From Acanthosoma haemorrhoidale (taxonomy: Eukaryota > Arthropoda > Insecta > Hemiptera > Acanthosomatidae), in contig OV884009.1 of assembly GCA_930367205.1 (NCBI GenBank), forward strand, positions 95,501,189 to 95,565,188: a stretch of DNA of 64,000 nt, given 5' to 3'. The translations under genes were made by a program, and so were the position numbers. Positions 12,912 through 26,192 of this stretch are shown piece by piece. The notes under the pieces were generated by a model. It worked only from the letters and a program-made list of their open reading frames with translations, was not told where the DNA came from and searched no databases. The number at the start of each line of letters is the position of its first letter. Within the stretch, counting starts at the first letter, position 1.

Positions 12912-15900
12912 ATGTTTGAGGGCTTCAGATCTTAATACGCAACTAAATTGAAGTCAGTTCTTTTTACTGGCATTCAACCAGATATTAAAACCTTTCAAAT
13001 AGTTGTATTTTCAAATTTTTCATTGTGCTTGTATCGAATCAACCGTGATTTGTTTTGGTGGTGCATTTGCATTAGTCTTCTTAAACGATCAATTTTAACT
13101 CGCAGCTGTTTACTGTTCGGTGCATTAGAACTTGAACATTTGTCATGTTTGAGGGCTTCAGATCTCAATACGCAACTAAATTGAAGTCAGTTCTTTTTAC
13201 TGGCATTCAACCAGATATTAAAACCTTTCAAATAGTTGTATTTTCAAATTTTTCATTGTGCTTGTATCGAATCAACCTTGATTTGTTTTGGTGGGGCATT
13301 TGCAATAGTCTTCTTACGCGATCAATTTTTACTCGCAGCTGTTTACTGTTCGGTGCATTAGAACTTGAACATTTGTCATGTTTGAGGGCTTCAGATCTCA
13401 ATACGCAACTAAATTGAAGTCAGTTCTTTTTACTGGCATTCAACCAGATATTAAAACCTTTCAAATAGTTGTATTTTAAAATTTTTCATAGTGCTTGTAT
13501 CGAATCAACAGTGATTTGTTTTGGTGGCGCATTTGCAATAGTCTTCTTACGCGATCAATTTTTACTCGCAGCTGTTTACTGTTCGGTGCATTAGAACTTG
13601 AACATTTGTCATGTTTGAGGGCTTCAGATCTCAATACGCAACTAAATTGAAGTCAGTTCTTTTTACTGGCATTCAACCAGATATTAAAACCTTTCAAATA
13701 GTTGTATTTTCAAATTTTTCATTGTGCTTGTATCGAATCAACCGTGATTTGTTTTGGTGGTGCATTTGCAATAGTCTTCTTACGCGATCAATTTTAACTC
13801 GCAGCTGTTTACTGTTCGGTGCATTAGAACTTGAACATTTGTCATGTTTGAGGGCTTCAGATCTCAATACGCAACTAAATTGAAGTCAGTTCTTTTTACT
13901 GGCATTCAACCAGATATTAAAACCTTTCAAATAGTTGTATTTTCAAAATTTTCATTGTGCTTGTATCGAATCAACCGTGATTTGTTTTGGTGGTGCATTT
14001 GCAATAGTCTTCTTACGCGATCAATTTTTACTCGCAGCTGTTTACTGTTCGGTGCATTAGAACTTGAACATTTGTCATGTTTGAGGGCTTCAGATCTCAA
14101 TACGCAACTAAATTGAAGTCAGTTCTTTTTACTGGCATTCAACCAGATATTAAAACCTTTCAAATAGTTGTATTTTCAAAATTTTCATTGTGCTTGTATC
14201 GAATCAACCGTGATTTGTTTTGGTGGCGCATTTGCAATAGTCTTCTTACGCGATCAATTTTTACTCGCAGCTGTTTACTGTTCGGTGCATTAGAACTTGA
14301 ACATTTGTCATGTTTGAGGGCTTCAGATCTCAATACGCAACTAAATTGAAGTCAGTTATTTTTATTGGCATTCAACCAGATATTAAAACCTTTCAAATAG
14401 TTGTATTTTAAAATTTTTCATTGTGCTTGTATCGAATCAACCGTGATTTGTTTTGGTGGCGCATTTGCAATAGTCTTCTTACGCGATCAATTTTTACTCG
14501 CAGCTGTTTACTGTTCGGTGCATTAGAACTTGAACATTTGTCATGTTTGAGGGCTTCAGATCTCAATACGCAACTAAATTGAAGTCAGTTCTTTTTACTG
14601 GCATTCAACCAGATATTAAAACCTTTCAAATAGTTGTATTTTCAAATTTTTCATTGTGCTTGTATCGAATCAACTGTGATTTGTTTTGGTGGCGCATTTG
14701 CAATAGTCTTCTTACGCGATCAATTTTTACTCGCAGCTGTTTACTGTTCGGTGCATTAGAACTTGAACATTTGTCATGTTTGAGGGCTTCAGATCTCAAT
14801 ACGCAACTAAATTGAAGTCAGTTCTTTTTACTGGCATTCAACCAGATATTAAAACCTTTCAAATAGTTGTATTTTCAAATTTTTCATTGTGCTTGTATCG
14901 AATCAACTGTGATTTGTTTTGGTGGCGCATTTGCAATAGTCTTCTTACGCGATCAATTTTTACTCGCAGCTGTTTACTGTTCGGTGCATTAGAACTTGAA
15001 CATTTGTCATGTTTGAGGGCTTCAGATCTCAATACGCAACTAAATTGAAGTCAGTTCTTTTTACTGGCATTCAACCAGATATTAAAACCTTTCAAATAGT
15101 TGTATTTTCAAAATTTTCATTGTGCTTGTATCGAATCAACCGTGATTTGTTTTGGTGGTGCATTTGCAATAGTCTTCTTACGAGATCAATTTTTACTCGC
15201 AGCTGTTTACTGTTCGGTGCATTAGAACTTGAACATTTGTCATGTTTGAGGGCTTCAGATCTTAATACGCAACTAAATTGAAGTCAGTTCTTTTTACTGG
15301 CATTCAACCAGATATTAAAACCTTTCAAATAGTTGTATTTTCAAATTTTTCATTGTGCTTGTATCGAATCAACCGTGATTTGTTTTGGTGGTGCATTTGC
15401 ATTAGTCTTCTTAAACGATCAATTTTAACTCGCAGCTGTTTACTGTTCGGTGCATTAGAACTTGAACATTTGTCATGTTTGAGGGCTTCAGATCTCAATA
15501 CGCAACTAAATTGAAGTCAGTTCTTTTTACTGGCATTCAACCAGATATTAAAACCTTTCAAATAGTTGTATTTTCAAATTTTTCATTGTGCTTGTATCGA
15601 ATCAACTTTGATTTGTTTTGGTGGGGCATTTGCAATAGTCTTCTTACGCGATCAATTTTTACTCGCAGCTGTTTACTGTTCGGTGCATTAGAACTTGAAC
15701 ATTTGTCATGTTTGAGGGCTTCAGATCTCAATACGCAACTAAATTGAAGTCAGTTCTTTTTACTGGCATTCAACCAGATATTAAAACCTTTCAAATAGTT
15801 GTATTTTAAAATTTTTCATAGTGCTTGTATCGAATCAACAGTGATTTGTTTTGGTGGCGCATTTGCAATAGTCTTCTTACGCGATCAATTTTTACTCGCA

Positions 15901-18900
15901 GCTGTTTACTGTTCGGTGCATTAGAACTTGAACATTTGTCATGTTTGAGGGCTTCAGATCTCAATACGCAACTAAATTGAAGTCAGTTCTTTTTACTGGC
16001 ATTCAACAAGATATTAAAACCTTTCAAATAGTTGTATTTTCAAATTTTTCATTGTGCTTGTATCGAATCAACCGTGATTTGTTTTGGTGGTGCATTTGCA
16101 ATAGTCTTCTTACGCGATCAATTTTTAATCGCAGCTGTTTACTGTTCGGTGCATTAGAACTTGAACATTTGTCATGTTTGAGGGCTTCAGATCTTAATAC
16201 GCAACTAAATTGAAGTCAGTTCTTTTTACTGGCATTCAACCAGATATTAAAACCTTTCAAATAGTTGTATTTTCAAATTTTTCATTGTGCTTGTATCGAA
16301 TCAACCGTGATTTGTTTTGGTGGTGCATTTGCATTAGTCTTCTTAAACGATCAATTTTAACTCGCAGCTGTTTACTGTTCGGTGCATTAGAACTTGAACA
16401 TTTGTCATGTTTGAGGGCTTCAGATCTCAATACGCAACTAAATTGAAGTCAGTTCTTTTTACTGGCATTCAACCAGATATTAAAACCTTTCAAATAGTTG
16501 TATTTTCAAATTTTTCATTGTGCTTGTATCGAATCAACCTTGATTTGTTTTGGTGGGGCATTTGCAATAGTCTTCTTACGCGATCAATTTTTACTCGCAG
16601 CTGTTTACTGTTCGGTGCATTAGAACTTGAACATTTGTCATGTTTGAGGGCTTCAGATCTCAATACGCAACTAAATTGAAGTCAGTTCTTTTTACTGGCA
16701 TTCAACCAGATATTAAAACCTTTCAAATAGTTGTATTTTCAAATTTTTCATAGTGCTTGTATCGAATCAACAGTGATTTGTTTTGGTGGCGCATTTGCAA
16801 TAGTCTTCTTACGCGATCAATTTTTACTCGCAGCTGTTTACTGTTCGGTGCATTAGAACTTGAACATTTGTCATGTTTGAGGGCTTCAGATCTCAATACG
16901 CAACTAAATTGAAGTCAGTTCTTTTTACTGGCATTCAACCAGATATTAAAACCTTTCAAATAGTTGTATTTTCAAATTTTTCATTGTGCTTGTATCGAAT
17001 CAACCGTGATTTGTTTTGGTGGTGCATTTGCAATAGTCTTCTTACGCGATCAATTTTAACTCGCAGCTGTTTACTGTTCGGTGCATTAGAACTTGAACAT
17101 TTGTCATGTTTGAGGGCTTCAGATCTCAATACGCAACTAAATTGAAGTCAGTTCTTTTTACTGGCATTCAACCAGATATTAAAACCTTTCAAATAGTTGT
17201 ATTTTCAAAATTTTCATTGTGCTTGTATCGAATCAACCGTGATTTGTTTTGGTGGTGCATTTGCAATAGTCTTCTTACGCGATCAATTTTTACTCGCAGC
17301 TGTTTACTGTTCGGTGCATTAGAACTTGAACATTTGTCATGTTTGAGGGCTTCAGATCTCAATACGCAACTAAATTGAAGTCAGTTCTTTTTACTGGCAT
17401 TCAACCAGATATTAAAACCTTTCAAATAGTTGTATTTTCAAAATTTTCATTGTGCTTGTATCGAATCAACCGTGATTTGTTTTGGTGGCGCATTTGCAAT
17501 AGTCTTCTTACGCGATCAATTTTTACTCGCAGCTGTTTACTGTTCGGTGCATTAGAACTTGAACATTTGTCATGTTTGAGGGCTTCAGATCTCAATACGC
17601 AACTAAATTGAAGTCAGTTCTTTTTACTGGCATTCAACCAGATATTAAAACCTTTCAAATAGTTGTATTTTCAAATTTTTCATTGTGCTTGTATCGAATC
17701 AACTGTGATTTGTTTTGGTGGCGCATTTGCAATAGTCTTCTTACGCGATCAATTTTTACTCGCAGCTGTTTACTGTTCGGTGCATTAGAACTTGAACATT
17801 TGTCATGTTTGAGGGCTTCAGATCTCAATACGCAACTAAATTGAAGTCAGTTCTTTTTACTGGCATTCAACCAGATATTAAAACCTTTCAAATAGTTGTA
17901 TTTTCAAAATTTTCATTGTGCTTGTATCGAATCAACCGTGATTTGTTTTGGTGGTGCATTTGCAATAGTCTTCTTACGAGATCAATTTTTACTCGCAGCT
18001 GTTTACTGTTCGGTGCATTAGAACTTGAACATTTGTCATGTTTGAGGGCTTCAGATCTTAATACGCAACTAAATTGAAGTCAGTTCTTTTTACTGGCATT
18101 CAACCAGATATTAAAACCTTTCAAATAGTTGTATTTTCAAATTTTTCATTGTGCTTGTATCGAATCAACCGTGATTTGTTTTGGTGGTGCATTTGCATTA
18201 GTCTTCTTAAACGATCAATTTTAACTCGCAGCTGTTTACTGTTCGGTGCATTAGAACTTGAACATTTGTCATGTTTGAGGGCTTCAGATCTCAATACGCA
18301 ACTAAATTGAAGTCAGTTCTTTTTACTGGCATTCAACCAGATATTAAAACCTTTCAAATAGTTGTATTTTCAAATTTTTCATTGTGCTTGTATCGAATCA
18401 ACCTTGATTTGTTTTGGTGGGGCATTTGCAATAGTCTTCTTACGCGATCAATTTTTACTCGCAGCTGTTTACTGTTCGGTGCATTAGAACTTGAACATTT
18501 GTCATGTTTGAGGGCTTCAGATCTCAATACGCAACTAAATTGAAGTCAGTTCTTTTTACTGGCATTCAACCAGATATTAAAACCTTTCAAATAGTTGTAT
18601 TTTAAAATTTTTCATAGTGCTTGTATCGAATCAACAGTGATTTGTTTTGGTGGCGCATTTGCAATAGTCTTCTTACGCGATCAATTTTTACTCGCAGCTG
18701 TTTACTGTTCGGTGCATTAGAACTTGAACATTTGTCATGTTTGAGGGCTTCAGATCTCAATACGCAACTAAATTGAAGTCAGTTCTTTTTACTGGCATTC
18801 AACAAGATATTAAAACCTTTCAAATAGTTGTATTTTCAAATTTTTCATTGTGCTTGTATCGAATCAACCGTGATTTGTTTTGGTGGTGCATTTGCAATAG

Positions 18901-18969
18901 TCTTCTTACGCGATCAATTTTAACTCGCAGCTGTTTACTGTTCGGTGCATTAGAACTTGAACATTTGTC
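12912..18969. repeat. Variable-length higher-order repeat (10-4-8-4 monomers)
   Basis: A three-monomer signature starts each unit. The first monomer has cttaata plus cattagtc and cttaaacg; the second has caaccttga or caactttga plus ggtggggca; the third has catagtgc and aacagtgat. The signature begins at 12912, 15242, 16174 and 18038, giving spacings of 10, 4 and 8 monomers, and the last unit is followed through four monomers. The 10- and 8-monomer units share their order of later monomers, but the longer one has an extra ttttaaaa copy and a doubled caactgtga copy. The two 4-monomer units both end in a copy with caacaagat. The best explanation is one HOR altered by monomer-level deletions and duplications; a compound 12-monomer unit (15242-18037) is an alternative reading. 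Confidence 0.85.
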
Positions 18970-21299
18970 ATGTTTGAGGGCTTCAGATCTCAATACGCAA
19001 CTAAATTGAAGTCAGTTCTTTTTACTGGCATTCAACCAGATATTAAAACCTTTCAAATAGTTGTATTTTCAAATTTTTCATTGTGCTTGTATCGAATCAA
19101 CCGTGATTTGTTTTGGTGGTGCATTTGCAATAGTCTTCTTACGCGATCAATTTTTACTCGCACCTGTTTACTGTTCGGTGCATTAGAACTTGAACATTTG
19201 TCATGTTTGAGGGCTTCAGATCTCAATACGCAACTAAATTGAAGTCAGTTCTTTTTACTGGCATTCAACCAGATATTAAAACCTTTCAAATAGTTGTATT
19301 TTCAAAATTTTCATTGTGCTTGTATCGAATCAACCGTGATTTGTTTTGGTGGTGCATTTGCAATAGTCTTCTTACGCGATCAATTTTTACTCGCAGCTGT
19401 TTACTGTTCGGTGCATTAGAACTTGAACATTTGTCATGTTTGAGGGCTTCAGATCTCAATACGCAACTAAATTGAAGTCAGTTCTTTTTACTGGCATTCA
19501 ACCAGATATTAAAACCTTTCAAATAGTTGTATTTTCAAATTTTTCATTGTGCTTGTATCGAATCAACCGTGATTTGTTTTGGTGGCGCATTTGCAATAGT
19601 CTTCTTACGCGATCAATTTTTACTCGCAGCTGTTTACTGTTCGGTGCATTAGAACTTGAACATTTGTCATGTTTGAGGGCTTCAGATCTCAATACGCAAC
19701 TAAATTGAAGTCAGTTCTTTTTACTGGCATTCAACCAGATATTAAAACCTTTCAAATAGTTGTATTTTCAAATTTTTCATTGTGCTTGTATCGAATCAAC
19801 CGTGATTTGTTTTGGTGGTGCATTTGCAATAGTCTTCTTACGCGATCAATTTTAACTCGCAGCTGTTTACTGTTCGGTGCATTAGAACTTGAACATTTGT
19901 CATGTTTGAGGGCTTCAGATCTCAATACGCAACTAAATTGAAGTCAGTTCTTTTTACTGGCATTCAACCAGATATTAAAACCTTTCAAATAGTTGTATTT
20001 TCAAATTTTTCATTGTGCTTGTATCGAATCAACCGTGATTTGTTTTGGTGGCGCATTTGCAATAGTCTTCTTACGCGATCAATTTTTACTCGCAGCTGTT
20101 TACTGTTCGGTGCATTAGAACTTGAACATTTGTCATGTTTGAGGGCTTCAGATCTCAATACGCAACTAAATTGAAGTCAGTTCTTTTTACTGGCATTCAA
20201 CCAGATATTAAAACCTTTCAAATAGTTGTATTTTCAAAATTTTCATTGTGCTTGTATCGAATCAACCGTGATTTGTTTTGGTGGTGCATTTGCAATAGTC
20301 TTCTTACGCGATCAATTTTTACTCGCACCTGTTTACTGTTCGGTGCATTAGAACTTGAACATTTGTCATGTTTGAGGGCTTCAGATCTCAATACGCAACT
20401 AAATTGAAGTCAGTTCTTTTTACTGGCATTCAACCAGATATTAAAACCTTTCAAATAGTTGTATTTTCAAAATTTTCATTGTGCTTGTATCGAATCAACC
20501 GTGATTTGTTTTGGTGGTGCATTTGCAATAGTCTTCTTACGCGATCAATTTTTACTCGCAGCTGTTTACTGTTCGGTGCATTAGAACTTGAACATTTGTC
20601 ATGTTTGAGGGCTTCAGATCTCAATACGCAACTAAATTGAAGTCAGTTCTTTTTACTGGCATTCAACCAGATATTAAAACCTTTCAAATAGTTGTATTTT
20701 CAAATTTTTCATTGTGCTTGTATCGAATCAACCGTGATTTGTTTTGGTGGCGCCTTTGCAATTGTCTTCTTACGCGATCAATTTTTACTCGCAGCTGTTT
20801 ACTATTCGGTGCATTAGAACTTGAACATTTGTCATTTTTGAGGGCTTCAGATCTATATACGCAACTAAATTGAAGTCAGTTCTTTTTATTGGCATTCAAC
20901 CAGATATTAAAACCTTTCAAATAGTTGTATTTTCAAATTTTTCATTGTGCTTGTATCGAATCAACCGTGATTTGTTTTGGTGGCGCATTTGCAATAGTCT
21001 TCTTACGCGATCAATTTTTACTCGCAGCTGTTTACTGTTCGGTGCATTAGAACTTGAACATTTGTCATGTTTGAGGGCTTCAGATCTCAATACGCAACTA
21101 AATTGAAGTCAGTTCTTTTTACTGGCATTCAACCAGATATTAAAACCTTTCAAATAGTTGTATTTTCAAATTTTTCATTGTGCTTGTATCGAATCAACCG
21201 TGATTTGTTTTGGTGGTGCATTTGCAATAGTCTTCTTACGCGATCAATTTTAACTCGCAGCTGTTTACTGTTCGGTGCATTAGAACTTGAACATTTGTC
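18970..21299. repeat. Loose 5-monomer-spaced segment
   Basis: The rare cgcacctg variant occurs at 19161 and again at 20326, exactly 1,165 bp (5 monomers) apart. The two following copies are in each case an offset-105 A copy and then a ggtggcgc copy. Agreement between the two 5-monomer units is otherwise imperfect, so this may be an older duplication or partly coincidental. A degraded monomer at 20601-21066 carries several private changes, including cgcctttgc, cattgtctt-type and catttttgagg variants. Confidence 0.5.
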
Positions 21300-22231
21300 A
21301 TGTTTGAGGGCTTCAGATCTCAATACGCAACTAAATTGAAGTCAGTTCTTTTTACTGGCATTCAACCAGATATTAAAACCTTTCAAATAGTTGTATTTTC
21401 AAATTTTTCATTGTGCTTGTATCGAATCAACCGTGATTTGTTTTGGTGGTGCATTTGCAATAGTCTTCTTACGCGATCAATTTTTACTCGCAGCTGTTTA
21501 CTGTTCGGTGCATTAGAACTTGAACATTTGTCATGTTTGAGGGCTTCAGATCTCAATACGCAACTAAATTGAAGTCAGTTCTTTTTACTGGCATTCAACC
21601 AGATATTAAAACCTTTCAAATAGTTGTATTTTCAAAATTTTCATTGTGCTTGTATCGAATCAACCGTGATTTGTTTTGGTGGTGCATTTGCAATAGTCTT
21701 CTTACGCGATCAATTTTTACTCGCAGCTGTTTACTGTTCGGTGCATTAGAACTTGAACATTTGTCATGTTTGAGGGCTTCAGATCTCAATACGCAACTAA
21801 ATTGAAGTCAGTTCTTTTTACTGGCATTCAACCAGATATTAAAACCTTTCAAATAGTTGTATTTTCAAATTTTTCATTGTGCTTGTATCGAATCAACCGT
21901 GATTTGTTTTGGTGGCGCATTTGCAATAGTCTTCTTACGCGATCAATTTTTACTCGCAGCTGTTTACTATTCGGTGCATTAGAACTTGAACATTTGTCAT
22001 GTTTGAGGGCTTCAGATCTCAATACGCAACTAATTTGAAGTCAGTTCTTTTTATTGGCATTCAACCAGATATTAAAACCTTTCAAATAGTAGTATTTTAA
22101 AATTTTTCATTGTGCTTGTATCGAATCAACCGTGATTTGTTTTGGTGGCGCATTTGCAATAGTCTTCTTACGCGATCAATTTTTACTCGCAGCTGTTTAC
22201 TGTTCGGTGCATTAGAACTTGAACATTTGTC

Positions 22232-23396
22232 ATGTTTGAGGGCTTCAGATCTCAATACGCAACTAAATTGAAGTCAGTTCTTTTTACTGGCATTCAACCA
22301 GATATTAAAACCTTTCAAATAGTTGTATTTTCAAAATTTTCATTGTGCTTGTATCGAATCAACCGTGATTTGTTTTGGTGGCGCATTTGCAATAGTCTTC
22401 TTACGCGATCAATTTTTACTCGCTGCTGTTTACTATTCGGTGCATTAGAACTTGAACATTTGTCATGTTTGAGGGCTTCAGATCTATATACGCAACTAAA
22501 TTGAAGTCAGTTCTTTTTACTGGCATTCAACCAGATATTAAAACCTTTCAAATAGTTGTATTTTCAAATTTTTCATTGTGCTTGTATCGAATTAACCGTG
22601 ATTTGTTTTGGTGGCGCATTTGCAATAGTCTTCTTACGCGATCAATTTTTACTCGCAGCTGTTTACTGTTCGGTGCATTAGAACTTGAACATTTGTCATG
22701 TTTGAGGGCTTCAGATCTCAATACGCAACTAAATTGAAGTCAGTTCTTTTTACTGGCATTCAACCAGATATTAAAACCTTTCAAATAGTTGTATTTTCAA
22801 ATTTTTCATTGTGCTATTATCGAATCAACCGTGATTTGTTTTGGTGGCGCATTTGCAATAGTCTTCTTACGCGATCAATTTTTACTCGCAGCTGTTTACT
22901 GTTCGGTGCATTAGAACTTGAACATTTGTCATGTTTGAGGGCTTCAGATCTCAATACGCAACTAAATTGAAGTCAGTTCTTTTTACTGGCATTCAACCAG
23001 ATATTAAAACCTTTCAAATAGTTGTAATTTCAAATTTTTCATTGTGCTTGTATCGAATCAACCGTGATTTGTTTTGGTGGTGCATTTGCAATAGTCTTCT
23101 TACGCGATCAATTTTTACTCGCAGCTGTTTACTGTTCGGTGCATTAGAACTTGAACATTTGTCATGTTTGAGGGCCTCAGATCTCAATACGCAACTAAAT
23201 TGAAGTCAGTTCTTTTTACTGGCATTCAACCAGATATTAAAACCTTTCAAATAGTTGTATTTTCAAATTTTTCATTGTGCTTGTATCGAATCAACCGTGA
23301 TTTGTTTTGGTGGCGCATTTGCAATAGTCTTCTTACGCGATCAATTTTTACTCGCAGCTGTTTACTGTTCGGTGCATTAGAACTTGAACATTTGTC
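22232..23396. repeat. Five-monomer block with cgctgctg marker, copied again near 46-48 kb
   Basis: The order is a monomer with cgctgctg and ctattcgg, one with ctatatac and gaattaacc, one ggtggcgca copy (with a private gctattatc change), one with tgtaatttc, and one ggtggcgca copy. The same series appears at 47629-48793, and at 45998-46929 with the third monomer missing. The copies are about 24-25 kb apart, so related blocks are dispersed and not only tandem. Confidence 0.7.
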
Positions 23397-23629
23397 ATGT
23401 TTGAGGGCTTCAGATCTCAATACGCAACTAAATTGAAGTCAGTTCTTTTTACTGGCATTCAACCAGATATTAAAACCTTTCAAATAGTTGTATTTTCAAA
23501 TTTTTCATTGTGCTTGTATCGAATCAACCGTGATTTGTTTTGGTGGTGCATTTGCAATAGTCTTCTTACGCGATCAATTTTTACTCGCAGCTGTTTACTG
23601 TTCGGTGCATTAGAACTTGAACATTTGTC

Positions 23630-25027
23630 ATGTTTGAGGGCTTCAGATCTCAATACGCAACTAAATTGAAGTCAGTTCTTTTTACTGGCATTCAACCAGA
23701 TATTAAAACCTTTCAAATAGTTGTATTTTCAAATTTTTCATTGTGCTTGTATCGAATCAACCGTGATTTGTTTTGGTGGCGCATTTGCAATAGTCTTCTT
23801 ACGCGATCAATTTTTACTCGCAGCTGTTTACTGTTCGGTGCATTAGAACTTGAACATTTGTCATGTTTGAGGGCTTCAGATCTCAATACGCAACTAAATT
23901 GAAGTCAGTTCTTTTTACTGGCATTCAACCAGATATTAAAACCTTTCAAATAGTTGTATTTTCAAAATTTTCATTGTGCTTGTATCGAATCAACCGTGAT
24001 TTGTTTTGGTGGCGCATTTGCAATAGTCTTCTTACGCGATCAATTTTTACTCGCAGCTGTTCACCGTTCGGCGCATTAGAACATGAACATTTGTCATGTT
24101 TGAGGGCTTCAGATCTCAATACGCAACTAAATTGAAATCAGTTCTTTTTACTGGCATTCAACCAGATATTAAAACCTTTCAAATAGTTGTATTTTCAAAT
24201 TTTTCATTGTGCTTGTATCGAATCAACCGTGATTTGTTTTGGTGGCGCATTTGCAATAGTCTTCTTACGCGATCAATTTTTACTCGCAGCTGTTTACTGT
24301 TCGGTGCATTAGAACTTGAACATTTGTCATGTTTGAGGGCTTCAGATCTCAATACGCAACTAAATTGAAGTCAGTTCTTTTTACTGGCATTCAACCAGAT
24401 ATTAAAACCTTTCAAATAGTTGTATTTTCAAATTTTTCATTGTGCTTGTATCGAATCAACCGTGATTTGTTTTGGTGGCGCATTTGCAATAGTCTTCTTA
24501 CGCGATCAATTTTTACTCGCAGCTGTTTACTGTTCGGTGCATTAGAACTTGAACATTTGTCATGTTTGAGGGCTTCAGATCTCAATACGCAACTAAATTG
24601 AAGTCAGTTCTTTTTACTGGCATTCAACCAGATATTAAAACCTTTCAAATAGTTGTATTTTCAAAATTTTCATTGTGCTTGTATCGAATCAACCGTGATT
24701 TGTTTTGGTGGCGCATTTGCAATAGTCTTCTTACGCGATCAATTTTTACTCGCAGCTGTTCACCGTTCGGCGCATTAGAACATGAACATTTGTCATGTTT
24801 GAGGGCTTCAGATCTCAATACGCAACTAAATTGAAGTCAGTTCTTTTTACTGGCATTCAACCAGATATTAAAACCTTTCAAATAGTTGTATTTTCAAATT
24901 TTTCATTGTGCTTGTATCGAATCAACCGTGATTTGTTTTGGTGGCGCATTTGCAATAGTCTTCTTACGCGATCAATTTTTACTCGCAGCTGTTTACTGTT
25001 CGGTGCATTAGAACTTGAACATTTGTC
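23630..25027. repeat. Trimer duplication (699 bp x 2) with a clustered-variant monomer
   Basis: Monomers at 23630-24328 and 24329-25027 match. The middle copy of each trimer has four substitutions within 22 bp (24062-24083 and 24761-24782), giving ttcaccgttcggcgc in place of the usual sequence and acatgaac in place of acttgaac. The cluster recurs exactly 699 bp apart. One visible difference between the trimers is gaaatcag at about 24135 against gaagtcag. Confidence 0.88.
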
Positions 25028-26192
25028 ATGTTTGAGGGCTTCAGATCTCAATACGCAACTAAATTTAAGTCAGTTCTTTTTACTGGCATTCAACCAGATA
25101 TTAAAACCTTTCAAATAGTTGTATTTTCAAAATTTTCATTGTGCTTGTATCGAATCAACCGTGATTTGTTTTGGTGGTGCATTTGCAATAGTCTTCTTAC
25201 GCGATCAATTTTTACTCGCAGCTGTTTACTGTTCGGTGCATTAGAACTTGAACATTTGTCATGTTTGAGGGCTTCAGATCTCAATACGCAACTAAATTGA
25301 AGTCAGTTCTTTTTACTGGCATTCAACCAGATATTAAAACCTTTCAAATAGTTGTATTTTCAAATTTTTCATTGTGCTTGTATCGAATCAACCGTGATTT
25401 GTTTTGGTGGCGCATTTGCAATAGTCTTCTTACGCGATCAATTTTTACTCGCAGCTGTTTACTGTTCGGTGCATTAGAACTTGAACATTTGTCATGTTTG
25501 AGGGCTTCAGATCTCAATACGCAACTAAATTGAAGTCAGTTCTTTTTACTGGCATTCAACCAGATATTAAAACCTTTCAAATAGTTGTATTTTCAAAATT
25601 TTCATTGTGCTTGTATCGAATCAACCGTGATTTGTTTTGGTGGCGCATTTGCAATAGTCTTCTTACGCGATCAATTTTTACTCGCAGCTGTTTACTGTTC
25701 GGTGCATTAGAACTTGAACATTTGTCATGTTTGAGGGCTTCAGATCTCAATACGCAACTAAATTGAAGTCAGTTCTTTTTACTGGCATTCAACCAGATAT
25801 TAAAACCTTTCAAATAGTTGTATTTTCAAAATTTTCATTGTGCTTGTATCGAATCAACCGTGATTTGTTTTGGTGGCGCATTTGCAATAGTCTTCTTACG
25901 CGATCAATTTTTACTCGCAGCTGTTTACTGTTCGGTGCATTAGAACTTGAACATTTGTCATGTTTGAGGGCTTCAGATCTCAATACGCAACTAAATTGAA
26001 GTCAGTTCTTTTTACTGGCATTCAACCAGATATTAAAACCTTTCAAATAGTTGTATTTTCAAATTTTTCATTGTGGTTGTATCGAATCAACCGTGATTTG
26101 TTTTGGTGGTGCATTTGCAATAGTCTTCTTACGCGATCAATTTTTACTCGCAGCTGTTTACTGTTCGGTGTATTAGAACTTGAACATTTGTC

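Noticed and set aside
24795..25118. Longer 107-codon frame (also at 30387-30710)
   Set aside because: It arises from a single substitution removing the usual tga stop (aaatttaag, or aaatggaag in the second case). It reads only a few codons further into the next monomer.
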